Shown here: positions 6,880 through 14,257 of the stretch, one piece after another | How positions within the stretch are numbered: the first letter of the stretch is position 1 | Layout: every line of letters begins with the position of its first letter | NCBI RefSeq assembly: GCF_041601295.1 | Contig: NZ_JBFIII010000013.1 | Location: 1-37,122, forward strand | From: Immundisolibacter sp. | GTDB taxonomy: Bacteria; Pseudomonadota; Gammaproteobacteria; Immundisolibacterales; Immundisolibacteraceae | DNA length: 37,122 bases | Direction: 5' to 3' | Made by a program: the position numbers and the translations under genes | Notes under the pieces: model-generated | The model's input: the letters and a program-made list of their open reading frames with translations, nothing else | The model's database searches: none | What the model was told of the DNA's origin: nothing

Positions 6880-9264
6880 ATGCGTGTCAGCGAACAGTGG
6901 TTACGCGAATGGTGCGACCCGGCGCTCGATGCGGCGGGTATTGGCGAGCGACTGACCATGGCCGGCATTGAGGTTGGCGCCATCGAATTGGTCGCCGAAG
7001 TGCTTGAGCACGTGGTAGTGGCGCGCATTGTTGACACACGGCCCCACCCCGATGCCGAGCGGCTGCGCCTGTGTACGGTCGAGGCTGGCCCCGGTGATGC
7101 GCCGCTGAACATCGTCTGTGGCGCGCCCAATGCCCGTCCCGGCCTCATTGTGCCGCTGGCTAAGGTCGGCGCGCGCCTGCCAGGCGGCGTGCGAATCAAG
7201 AGCAGCAAGATCCGTGGCGAAGCGTCCGAGGGCATGCTGTGCTCGGCCCGTGAACTTGGCCTGGGCGACGGCGAGGCCGGCCTGCTGGAATTGCCGACCG
7301 ACGCACCGGTCGGCACCGCGCTGCGCGACTATCTGCAGCTTGACGACCGCATCATCGAAGTCGAGCTTACGCCCAACCGCGGCGACTGCCTGAGCGTGGC
7401 GGGCCTGGCACGGGAACTGGCGGCGATCACGCAAACCCCGCTCACACCACGGCCACTGCCCGAAGTGCCGGTGCGCAGCCAGCGGCAGGTCGGCGTGCAG
7501 CTTGAGGCACCGTCCGCCTGCCCGCGCTACGCCTGCCGCGTGGTCGAGCAGATCGACCCCACCGCGCCTACCCCGTTGTGGCTGCAGGAGCGCCTGCGCC
7601 GTGCCGGCCTGCGCAGCCTGGGACCGGTGGTCGACATCACCAACTACGTGCTGCTGGAACTCGGCCAACCCTTGCACGCGTTTGATCTTGACCGCGTGGA
7701 CGGCGACATCGTGGTGCGCCAGGCGCGTGCCGGCGAACCGCTGCGATTGCTAAACGGCCAGGACCTCGCCGCCACGCCCGAGTTGCTGCTGATTGCCGAT
7801 CAATCACGGGCGCTGGCCGCCGCCGGGATCATGGGCGGGGCCGATTCAGCGGTTGGCGACAGCACCCGCAACGTACTGCTGGAAAGCGCTTTCTTTACGC
7901 CCCCAGCCATCGCCGGTCGGGCGCGGGCTGCGAACCTGCAAACCGACGCGTCGCAGCGCTTCGAGCGCGGCGTCGACCCGACCCTGCAACGGCGAGCGCT
8001 GGAACGTGCCACGCAACTGCTGATCGCTCTGTGTGGCGGACAGGCCGGGCCGGTAGTCGAGGCGTGCGCCTCCGAGCGTTTGCCGCGGAATTTGCCGATC
8101 CGCCTGCGATTAGCCCGCATCGGACGGGTACTGGGCGTCGACATCGCGAACGCCGAGGTCGAATCCATCTTGAAGCGACTCCACATCCAACTGTCGGCCG
8201 ACGGGCCCGGCGTATGGCAGGCACTGCCGCCGAGCTGGCGCTTCGACCTCGCCTGCGAGGAAGACCTGATCGAGGAAGTCGCCCGCATCCACGGCTACGA
8301 GCGCCTGCCCACCGCCCACCCGCTGCCCAAGGCCAACTTCCCGGCTGCCGCGGACGACCACGTCTCGCGCGAGCGCCTGGCGTTGACGCTGGTCGGCCGG
8401 GGCTACCAGGAGGCGATCACCTACAGCTTTGTCGATCGCCGCGTGCAAGCACTGATCGAGCCGCAACTCGAACCGTTGGCCCTGGCCAACCCGCTATCTG
8501 CCGAACTGTCGGTAATGCGTACCAGCCTGTGGCCGGGGCTGTTGCAAGCCTATGCCCACAACAGCAACCGCCAGGTGCCCCGGGTCCGGCTGTTTGAGAC
8601 CGGCCTGCGTTTCATTGGCAAAGGAGATGAACTACAACAGGATCCGGTTCTTGCCGGCCTGATTGCCGGGCCAGCGAGCCCCGAGCAGTGGTCAACCGCG
8701 GCGCGCGAAGTGGATTTCTTTGACCTCAAGGGCGATGTCGAGGCGCTGCTGGCGGTCACCGGCTGCGCCGGTCAGTTCAGCTTCGAGGCGGCGGAGCATC
8801 CCGCCTTGCACCCCGGCCAATGCGCGCAGCTTCAGCGTAATGGCCAGTCGGTCGGCTGGCTGGGCCGCTTGCACCCAGGCCTGGAGTCAGAGCTTAAAAT
8901 CGACTCGGCGTTAGTGTTCGAGATCGCGCTGGCGGCGCTAACCAACGGACGCGTGGCCAGCCACTGCGAAGTGTCGCGTTTCCCAACCATCCGTCGCGAT
9001 ATCGCCGTTGTGTTACCGCAGCACATCACCGCGTCGGCTATCCTTGCCACTGCACGCCAGGCCTGCGAAGGCTCCGCGCTTCAAGAATTGCTGTTGTTTG
9101 ACGTGTATCAGGGCCAAGGTGTGCCGCAGGGTCATAAAAGTATTGCGTTGGGGCTTACCCTTTCCGCGACCGAGCGCACCCTTACTGACGCCGAAGTCGA
9201 CCAGCTAATGGCCCGCCTGTTGCGGGCACTGGCCGACACTCATCAGGCGCAACTTCGAGGCTGA
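6880..9264 (+). CDS. pheT: phenylalanyl-tRNA synthetase beta subunit
   Basis: A 794-residue beta subunit, normal length. It carries the N-terminal tRNA-binding (EMAP-like) domain (about 39-150), the B3/B4 editing domain that hydrolyses Tyr-tRNA-Phe, the B5 domain, the core with HGYERLPTAHPLP and AITYSFVD, and the C-terminal ferredoxin-fold anticodon-binding domain (SRFPTIRRDIAVVLP). The open frame extends back to 6505, but that part overlaps pheS; the ATG at 6880 (MRVSEQWLREW) matches the family start. The stop at 9262-9264 lies one base before ihfA, so the two are tightly coupled. Confidence 0.97.
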   Translation: MRVSEQWLREWCDPALDAAGIGERLTMAGIEVGAIELVAEVLEHVVVARIVDTRPHPDAERLRLCTVEAGPGDAPLNIVCGAPNARPGLIVPLAKVGARLPGGVRIKSSKIRGEASEGMLCSARELGLGDGEAGLLELPTDAPVGTALRDYLQLDDRIIEVELTPNRGDCLSVAGLARELAAITQTPLTPRPLPEVPVRSQRQVGVQLEAPSACPRYACRVVEQIDPTAPTPLWLQERLRRAGLRSLGPVVDITNYVLLELGQPLHAFDLDRVDGDIVVRQARAGEPLRLLNGQDLAATPELLLIADQSRALAAAGIMGGADSAVGDSTRNVLLESAFFTPPAIAGRARAANLQTDASQRFERGVDPTLQRRALERATQLLIALCGGQAGPVVEACASERLPRNLPIRLRLARIGRVLGVDIANAEVESILKRLHIQLSADGPGVWQALPPSWRFDLACEEDLIEEVARIHGYERLPTAHPLPKANFPAAADDHVSRERLALTLVGRGYQEAITYSFVDRRVQALIEPQLEPLALANPLSAELSVMRTSLWPGLLQAYAHNSNRQVPRVRLFETGLRFIGKGDELQQDPVLAGLIAGPASPEQWSTAAREVDFFDLKGDVEALLAVTGCAGQFSFEAAEHPALHPGQCAQLQRNGQSVGWLGRLHPGLESELKIDSALVFEIALAALTNGRVASHCEVSRFPTIRRDIAVVLPQHITASAILATARQACEGSALQELLLFDVYQGQGVPQGHKSIALGLTLSATERTLTDAEVDQLMARLLRALADTHQAQLRG

Positions 9265-9265
9265 T

Positions 9266-9574
9266 ATGAGCACCACCCTTACCAAGGCCGAAATGGCGCA
9301 GATGCTGTGCAGCGAGCTGGGCGTGAACAAGCGCGAAGCCCGTCAAATCGTGGAGGCGTTCTTTGAACTCATTCGCAGCGCGCTGGGCAGTGGCGATACG
9401 GTCAAACTGTCGGGTTTTGGCAATTTCAACCTGCGGAACAAGAGCCCACGGCCTGGCCGCAATCCGAAAACCGGCCAGGAAATCCCTATCACCGCGCGGC
9501 GTGTGGTAACTTTCAAGCTTGGTCAACAATTGAAACGGCGTGTCGACACCTATGCTGGAGCCGTCACAGAATGA
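9266..9574 (+). CDS. ihfA: integration host factor alpha subunit
   Basis: A 102-residue HU/IHF-family protein that pairs with IHF-beta to bend DNA sharply at specific sites, serving transcription, recombination and replication. It opens with TLTKAEMAQMLCSELGVNKR, contains GDTVKLSGFGNF, and the beta arm carries RPGRNPKTGQEIPI, whose Pro intercalates at DNA kinks. Its place after pheT and before the MerR gene identifies it as the alpha rather than the beta subunit. The ATG at 9266 lies one base after the pheT stop. Its last 23 bases overlap the start of the MerR gene. Confidence 0.96.
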   Translation: MSTTLTKAEMAQMLCSELGVNKREARQIVEAFFELIRSALGSGDTVKLSGFGNFNLRNKSPRPGRNPKTGQEIPITARRVVTFKLGQQLKRRVDTYAGAVTE

Positions 9575-9908
9575 CCAGTTGCCGCCCATCCCGGGCAAGC
9601 GTTATTTCAGCATCGGCGAAGTCAGCGAGCTATGCGCAGTACGGCCCCATGTACTGCGCTATTGGGAACAGGAATTTCCCGAACTGACGCCGGCGAAACG
9701 CACCGGGAATCGGCGCTATTACCAGCGCCAGGACGTCATTCTGATCCGCCAGATACGCAGCCTGCTGTATGAAGAGGGCTTTACCATTGGTGGTGCCCGC
9801 CTGCGCCTGGGCGGTCAAACAGCGCGTCAGGATCAGGATCGCACCGCGCAATTGGTACGCCAGATGCGGCAGGAATTGGAAGAGGTTCTGGCCATTTTGA
9901 AAACCTGA
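9552..9908 (+). CDS. MerR-family transcriptional regulator
   Basis: A 118-residue small MerR-type regulator. The N-terminal winged helix is KRYFSIGEVSELCAVRPHVL followed by RYWEQEFP and the wing NRRYYQRQDV. A short C-terminal dimerisation helix (about 85-118) follows, with no effector domain and no Cys cluster, so metal sensing is unlikely. The ATG at 9552 (MLEPSQNDQLPPIPGK) matches homologues I recall downstream of ihfA in Pseudomonas; a GTG at 9540 is the alternative. It overlaps ihfA by 23 bases, implying co-translation. Target genes are unknown. Confidence 0.88.
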   Translation: MLEPSQNDQLPPIPGKRYFSIGEVSELCAVRPHVLRYWEQEFPELTPAKRTGNRRYYQRQDVILIRQIRSLLYEEGFTIGGARLRLGGQTARQDQDRTAQLVRQMRQELEEVLAILKT

Positions 9909-9936
9909 TGCGTATCCGCGCATCGAAAGATCATGT

Positions 9937-10013
9937 CGGGGCGTGGCGCAGCCTGGTAGCGCACTTGACTGGGGGTCAAGTGGTCGGAGGTTCAAATCCT
10001 CTCGTCCCGACCA
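9937..10013 (+). tRNA. tRNA-Pro(GGG)
   Basis: A 77-nt cloverleaf with encoded CCA (10011-10013). The acceptor stem is CGGGGCG/CGTCCCG with one G-U pair. The anticodon stem CTTGA/TCAAG encloses the loop CTGGGGG, with anticodon GGG at 9971-9973 decoding CCC (and CCU). The T arm is GGAGG-TTCAAAT-CCTCT. The position after ihfA and the MerR gene is familiar from Pseudomonas relatives. A 6-bp hairpin (9907-9924) overlapping the MerR stop precedes it. Confidence 0.97.
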
Positions 10014-10050
10014 ATTTGCATCGGCGCATTCCCGGCGCGGTACCGCGGCC

Positions 10051-10737
10051 ATGAGCGACGCGCTTCGGCACACCGCGGGTGGCCGCCAGGACTCCGCCGG
10101 TATCGGCATGACGTCCCAGCGGACGCGCGACCGCCTGATCGATGCCCTGGAGCAAATGGCGCAGCTCGACCCGCGCGTGCTGGAAATCATGCGACAGATC
10201 CCGCGGCACCTGTTCATGGATGAGGCCCTTGCCAGTCGGGCCTACGAGAATGTTTCCCTGCCCATCGGACACGGCCAAACCATTTCGCACCCCCTGACCG
10301 TCGCGCGCATGACCAGTGCCTTGTTGCAGGGCCCGCCCATGCGCCGTGTACTGGAAATCGGCACCGGGTCCGGGTATCAGACCGCAGTGCTGGCGGCCCT
10401 GGTGCCGGAAGTGGTCAGTATCGAGCGTATCGCGGCCCTGGCCGGACGCGCACGGCGGGTGCTGCGCGACATCGGCGTGCGCAACGTGGCGCTGGTGGTA
10501 GGTGATGGCAGTCGCGGCCTGCCTGACAAGGGGCCTTATGACGGCATTCTGGTCACTGCCGCACCGGCGATCCTGCCGCCCGCCTTGGCTGAACAACTGG
10601 CCGATGGCGGACGCCTCGTGGCGCCGGTAGGCGACCGCGAACAAGTGCTACGGCGACTCACCCATACCGCCACAGGACTGACCGAGGAGCGGTTGGGAGA
10701 TGCGAATTTCGTGCCGCTGCGCCGTGGGCGGTGCTGA
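10051..10737 (+). CDS. pcm: protein-L-isoaspartate O-methyltransferase
   Basis: A 228-residue SAM-dependent enzyme that methylates L-isoaspartyl residues to start repair of aged proteins. SAM motif I is VLEIGTGSGYQTAVLA. PRHLFMDEALASRAYENVSL and PIGHGQTISHPLTVARM are the PCMT family signatures, and ILVTAAPAILPPAL is motif II. The open frame runs back through the tRNA, which cannot be translated. ATG at 10051 is chosen because homologues carry the GIGMTSQRTR segment preceded by a short N-terminus; ATG at 10108 (MTSQRTRDRL) is the alternative. nlpD follows after 36 bases, but surE and rpoS, often linked, are absent. Confidence 0.92.
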   Translation: MSDALRHTAGGRQDSAGIGMTSQRTRDRLIDALEQMAQLDPRVLEIMRQIPRHLFMDEALASRAYENVSLPIGHGQTISHPLTVARMTSALLQGPPMRRVLEIGTGSGYQTAVLAALVPEVVSIERIAALAGRARRVLRDIGVRNVALVVGDGSRGLPDKGPYDGILVTAAPAILPPALAEQLADGGRLVAPVGDREQVLRRLTHTATGLTEERLGDANFVPLRRGRC

Positions 10738-10773
10738 GGCGGTTCTACCCTGCCGCAATCCGGCGTCAGCCAC

Positions 10774-11466
10774 GTGCTCCCAACCCGCTATTGCTCAAAC
10801 AGCCTGCTCGCGCTTGGCCTGGCGCTGATCCTGAGCGGCTGCCTGGGCCGAGTGTCACGCCCGCCGGGCAGCGCGCAGCTGCCCCCCGGCCCACAGATCA
10901 CGTCAACAAGCGGCGAACACCTGGTGCGAAAGGGCGAGACGCTGGCCGCCATCGCCCGCCGCTATGGAACTGATTACCTCGCCCTGGCGCAACTGAATAG
11001 CCTGAGCCCGCCCTACACCATCTACCCGGGGCAACGTCTGCGCCTGCCGGGCTCAAGCCTTGCCCCGGCGAGCGCCTTGCCAGCCCTTCCGGGTGGCTGG
11101 ACTTGGCCGACGGCTGGCGCCACAGTGCGAGGCTTTTCCGCCAGTCACGGTGGCAACAAGGGGCTCGACATCGCGGGACAGATCGGCCAGGAGGTCCGCG
11201 CCAGCGCGGCAGGTGCCGTTGTGTATGCGGGTGACGGCCTGCGTCAATACGGCAATCTGCTCATTGTGAAACACAACGAGGACTACCTGAGCGCCTACGG
11301 CCATCTGCAGCGTATCAGCGTGGTAGAAGGCGCGGCGGTCAGCGCGAACCAGGTCATTGCCACCATGGGCAGTCCCGGTGACGGGCGCGGCCTGCTGCAC
11401 TTCGAAATCCGTTTTCGCGGCACGCCCATCGACCCCGCCCGAATACTGCCACCCTCCAGACGCTGA
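10774..11466 (+). CDS. nlpD: NlpD-like LysM/M23 lipoprotein, probable amidase activator
   Basis: A 230-residue lipoprotein. The signal peptide ends in the lipobox L-S-G-C23. A LysM domain (about 48-92, HLVRKGETLAAIARRYGTDY) should bind peptidoglycan. The C-terminal LytM/M23 domain (about 115-225) has N128 (in GGNKGLDI) where active enzymes have the first zinc His, and E211 in LHFE where they have the last; D132, H177 and H209 remain. E. coli NlpD has the same degeneration and activates AmiC instead of cutting murein. The start is GTG at 10774 without a clear SD. It follows pcm as in many gammaproteobacteria, but no rpoS follows. Confidence 0.92.
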   Translation: MLPTRYCSNSLLALGLALILSGCLGRVSRPPGSAQLPPGPQITSTSGEHLVRKGETLAAIARRYGTDYLALAQLNSLSPPYTIYPGQRLRLPGSSLAPASALPALPGGWTWPTAGATVRGFSASHGGNKGLDIAGQIGQEVRASAAGAVVYAGDGLRQYGNLLIVKHNEDYLSAYGHLQRISVVEGAAVSANQVIATMGSPGDGRGLLHFEIRFRGTPIDPARILPPSRR

Positions 11467-11509
11467 TACGAAGCGGTAAATTAAACAGCCAATCACACAA
11501 GCCCGACTC

Positions 11510-12160
11510 GTGACAATGCCAAACGTATCCGCCCTGCCGCAGACCAGTGCGCGCACGCTAGCGCACTATGACCAGCATGCGCAGGCATTTTGGAACGGCA
11601 CCCGCGACCATGACGTAAGCCAGAATCGGGACGCGCTGCTGCGCCATATCGCGGCCCCAACGCCGCTGCGCTTGCTCGACTTCGGCTGCGGGCCGGGCCG
11701 CGACCTGGGTGCCTTTCGGGATCTTGGCCACGAAGTTGTCGGACTGGATGGCGCGGCGCGCTTCTGCCAAATGGCGCGCACCTACGCGAACTGCGAGGTG
11801 TGGCAGCAGGATTTTCTGGCACTTGACCTGCCGTCAGACCGTTTCGACGGTGTGTTCGCGAACGCCGTGCTGTTTCACGTGCCCAGCGTCCATTTGCCCG
11901 GAGTTCTGCGTGCTCTGCACGACACCTTACGTCCCGGCGGCGTACTGTTCGCCTCCAATCCCTGGGGGGATAACGAGGAAGGTTGGCAGGGCGATCGCTA
12001 CGGCGTCTATCATTCCCTGGACCACTGGCGTGCCTACGTCACCGCTGCGGGCTTTGCCGAGCTTGAGCACTACTACCGTCCGGCCGGCCAGCCATGCCAT
12101 CGGCAGCCCTGGCTGGCGACTGTCTGGCGCCGGCCAGAGACCCTGGAGGAGAAGTACTGA
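11510..12160 (+). CDS. class I SAM-dependent methyltransferase, substrate unknown
   Basis: A 216-residue Methyltransf_11/25-type protein. Motif I is LLDFGCGPGRDLGAF, followed by the acidic LDGA. FDGVFANAVLFHVPS and LRPGGVLFASNPWG are motifs II and III. The N-terminal HYDQHAQAFWNGTRDHD is shared with a widespread set of uncharacterised bacterial methyltransferases. GTG at 11510 and ATG at 11516 are both possible starts. The stop is one base before the amidohydrolase ATG, whose GGAGGA lies in this gene, so the two are translationally coupled. An intermediate of the following pathway is a possible substrate; this is inference. Confidence 0.8.
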   Translation: MTMPNVSALPQTSARTLAHYDQHAQAFWNGTRDHDVSQNRDALLRHIAAPTPLRLLDFGCGPGRDLGAFRDLGHEVVGLDGAARFCQMARTYANCEVWQQDFLALDLPSDRFDGVFANAVLFHVPSVHLPGVLRALHDTLRPGGVLFASNPWGDNEEGWQGDRYGVYHSLDHWRAYVTAAGFAELEHYYRPAGQPCHRQPWLATVWRRPETLEEKY

Positions 12161-12161
12161 C

Positions 12162-13160
12162 ATGAAAATCGATTGCTTTACCCACGTCATGCCGCCGCGT
12201 TTTTATGCTGCCATGAAGGCGAAGATGACCGGACCGGACTATCTGTCGGGCATGATCGAGTCACTGCCGCACCTGATAGACCTGCCGGCGCGTATCGCCG
12301 TCATGGAGCGCCACGGCATCGACGCTCAGGTCATCACCGCATCCTCGCCGCCGATCGAGATCGCCGTCACCGAGCCAACCACGGCGGCCGATCTGGCCTG
12401 CCTCGCCAACGACGAGATTGTTGAGATGGCAGCGGCGCATCCGGGCCGTTTCATCCCGGTCGGCACGGTGGCCATGAATAACCCCGCGCATATGGCGCGC
12501 GAAGCCGAGCGCTGCCTGACCCAGCTTGGCATGAAGGGCGTGCTGATTTACTCGTCCGCGGCGGGCCTGGCCCTCGACCGGCCGCAGTTCCGGGACTTCT
12601 TTGCCGTCATGGCAGAGCACGATTACCCGATCTGGCTGCACCCGGCCCGTGGCGGCGGTCAGGCCGACTACCGGGACGAGGACTACTCTAAATACTGGAT
12701 CTGGCAGGTGTTCGGCTGGCCTTACGAGACAACGGCTGCCATGACACGTCTGGTGTTCGATGGCCTGTTCGACCGGCACCCGGACATCAAGATCATCACC
12801 CACCACGCTGGCGCCATGGCCCCAGCGTTCGAGGCACGCATCGACTACGTCTACGGAAAACCGGCGATGCCGGAAATCCGTGCTGCCGCGGATAAACTGG
12901 CGCGCCCGGCCAACGAGTACTTTCGTTTGTTCTACGGCGACACCGCCCTGATGGGCGCCGTGGGCGGGCTGGCGGCCGCGTATGGCTTTCTTGGTCCGGA
13001 CCGTCTGCTGTTTGGCACCGACACGCCATTCGACGGCACCGGTGGCGAGGACTTCACGCGCGACACCTTGTTCAGCATCGCCGCGCTGGCGATCCCGCCC
13101 GCCGAGAAGGAAATGATGCTGGCCGGCAACGCGCGACGGCTGCTAAAGCTGGGTGCGTGA
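12162..13160 (+). CDS. amidohydrolase family 2 protein (ACMSD/decarboxylase-like)
   Basis: A 332-residue TIM-barrel protein of the amidohydrolase-2 (PF04909) family, which includes aminocarboxymuconate-semialdehyde decarboxylase and resorcylate decarboxylases. Expected metal and catalytic residues are H160 (IWLHPARGG), H214/H215 (ITHHAGAM) and D287 (LFGTDTPFD). The N-terminal motif, normally D-x-H-x-H, reads D4-C-F6-T-H8, so the first metal His is Phe. The start is ATG at 12162 with GGAGGA (12145-12150). An in-frame extension to 11709 overlaps the methyltransferase and is rejected. It overlaps the next gene by 8 bases. Decarboxylation or C-N/C-C hydrolysis cannot be decided from sequence. Confidence 0.82.
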   Translation: MKIDCFTHVMPPRFYAAMKAKMTGPDYLSGMIESLPHLIDLPARIAVMERHGIDAQVITASSPPIEIAVTEPTTAADLACLANDEIVEMAAAHPGRFIPVGTVAMNNPAHMAREAERCLTQLGMKGVLIYSSAAGLALDRPQFRDFFAVMAEHDYPIWLHPARGGGQADYRDEDYSKYWIWQVFGWPYETTAAMTRLVFDGLFDRHPDIKIITHHAGAMAPAFEARIDYVYGKPAMPEIRAAADKLARPANEYFRLFYGDTALMGAVGGLAAAYGFLGPDRLLFGTDTPFDGTGGEDFTRDTLFSIAALAIPPAEKEMMLAGNARRLLKLGA

Positions 13161-14136
13161 ACGTGGCGGCACGCCACTGCCGGCGACGCTATGGCCCCAG
13201 CCCGCGCACTGTCGGGAATGGGGTGAGGCCGAAGTCCACCACCGGCTGACGGCGAACCCGGCTGCCTATCTGGCGTTCGCCGAGGCTTACCTCGGCGAAC
13301 TGGGCGCTGATCGAACCCGGATCGAACTACCACCCAAGCAAGTGTTCACCGAACCGGCGGGCGGCGATTTCCGGCTCATGCCCTGCGTCGTGCGTGGCCC
13401 GCGCGGCGTGCTCAAGACAGTCAAGGTCATAGGCACCAACCGCGTGCAGATCCGCGTGCCAGGCCAGATCACGGTCGGCGAGCTGCTGGTGCTGGACAGC
13501 GCCGAGCACTTCGTCAGCCACCGCTTCGCGGGGTGTCTGCTGTCATCGGCGCGAACAGGTGTCACGGCGGCCCTGGCACTGAAATATCTTGCTGCGCAAG
13601 CTCGGCGCGTCACCGTCATCGGCGCCGGGCGGGTGGGCTACTACGTGGCCCTCTACTGCGCGCATGCATTACCGCTGGCCAGAATCGATATCGTCGATCA
13701 GGATCCCATGCGCGCTGAGGCAACGGCCAGGGCGCTTGCAAGCTGCGGCGTGCCCTGCCAGGCGGCCGAAACCGCCGATGCAGACAGCGACGCCTGGCTG
13801 CTTGCCACCACCAGCACGGAACCGTTCTGCGCCCCACCGCCGCTTGGGCCAGCCTTGGCAGTCAGCCTGGGCGCGGATGCCCTGGACCAGCATGAACTTT
13901 GCGATGCCTGGGCCGACCGGGCCAGGCTGTGGGTGGATTCGGTCGACGCGCTGGCGTACGGAGACCTGCACTCCTGGCGCCGTCAAGGGCTGATTGCCGA
14001 TACGCCACCGCCGGACCTGCTCACGCTGCTGGCCAGTGCGCCGCCAGCCGGCCCAAGCCTGCGACTTTTCGTCAGCACCGGTTGCGCGCTGCTGGATAAC
14101 ATGACCGCCGCCTATCTGCTGGCGACTGACCACTGA
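13153..14136 (+). CDS. ornithine cyclodeaminase / mu-crystallin family protein
   Basis: A 327-residue member of PF02423, whose members use NAD(P) to deaminate amino acids (ornithine, alanine) or reduce cyclic imines. K88 in VLKTVKV and R134 in SSARTGVTAA match the conserved substrate-binding Lys and Arg. The Rossmann motif is VIGAGRVG (155-162), with an acidic residue ending the next strand (DIVDQD). LDNMTAAYLL is the usual C-terminal helix. The start is GTG at 13153, overlapping the amidohydrolase stop. It ends the operon running from nlpD or the methyltransferase. The substrate is unknown; ornithine is not supported over other imino or amino acids. Confidence 0.82.
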   Translation: MRERGGTPLPATLWPQPAHCREWGEAEVHHRLTANPAAYLAFAEAYLGELGADRTRIELPPKQVFTEPAGGDFRLMPCVVRGPRGVLKTVKVIGTNRVQIRVPGQITVGELLVLDSAEHFVSHRFAGCLLSSARTGVTAALALKYLAAQARRVTVIGAGRVGYYVALYCAHALPLARIDIVDQDPMRAEATARALASCGVPCQAAETADADSDAWLLATTSTEPFCAPPPLGPALAVSLGADALDQHELCDAWADRARLWVDSVDALAYGDLHSWRRQGLIADTPPPDLLTLLASAPPAGPSLRLFVSTGCALLDNMTAAYLLATDH

Positions 14137-14257
14137 GCGCGGCTCGCGCCCCAATGCATGCCGGCCAGAGCTCCGGCCGCGGTTAGCCGAGCACCCGCAG
14201 CACGGACGGCCTTTGCACCCACGCCACGGATCCGGTGACATGCCGCTCCAGACCCGC

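Noticed and set aside
9943..10050. N-terminal extension of Pcm
   Set aside because: It would translate tRNA-Pro; the sequence is the tRNA read as codons.
14160..14177. GCCGG/CCGGC inverted repeat as terminator between the cyclodeaminase and acyl-CoA ligase genes
   Set aside because: The stem is only 5 bp with no T-run on either strand; such repeats are expected by chance at this GC content.
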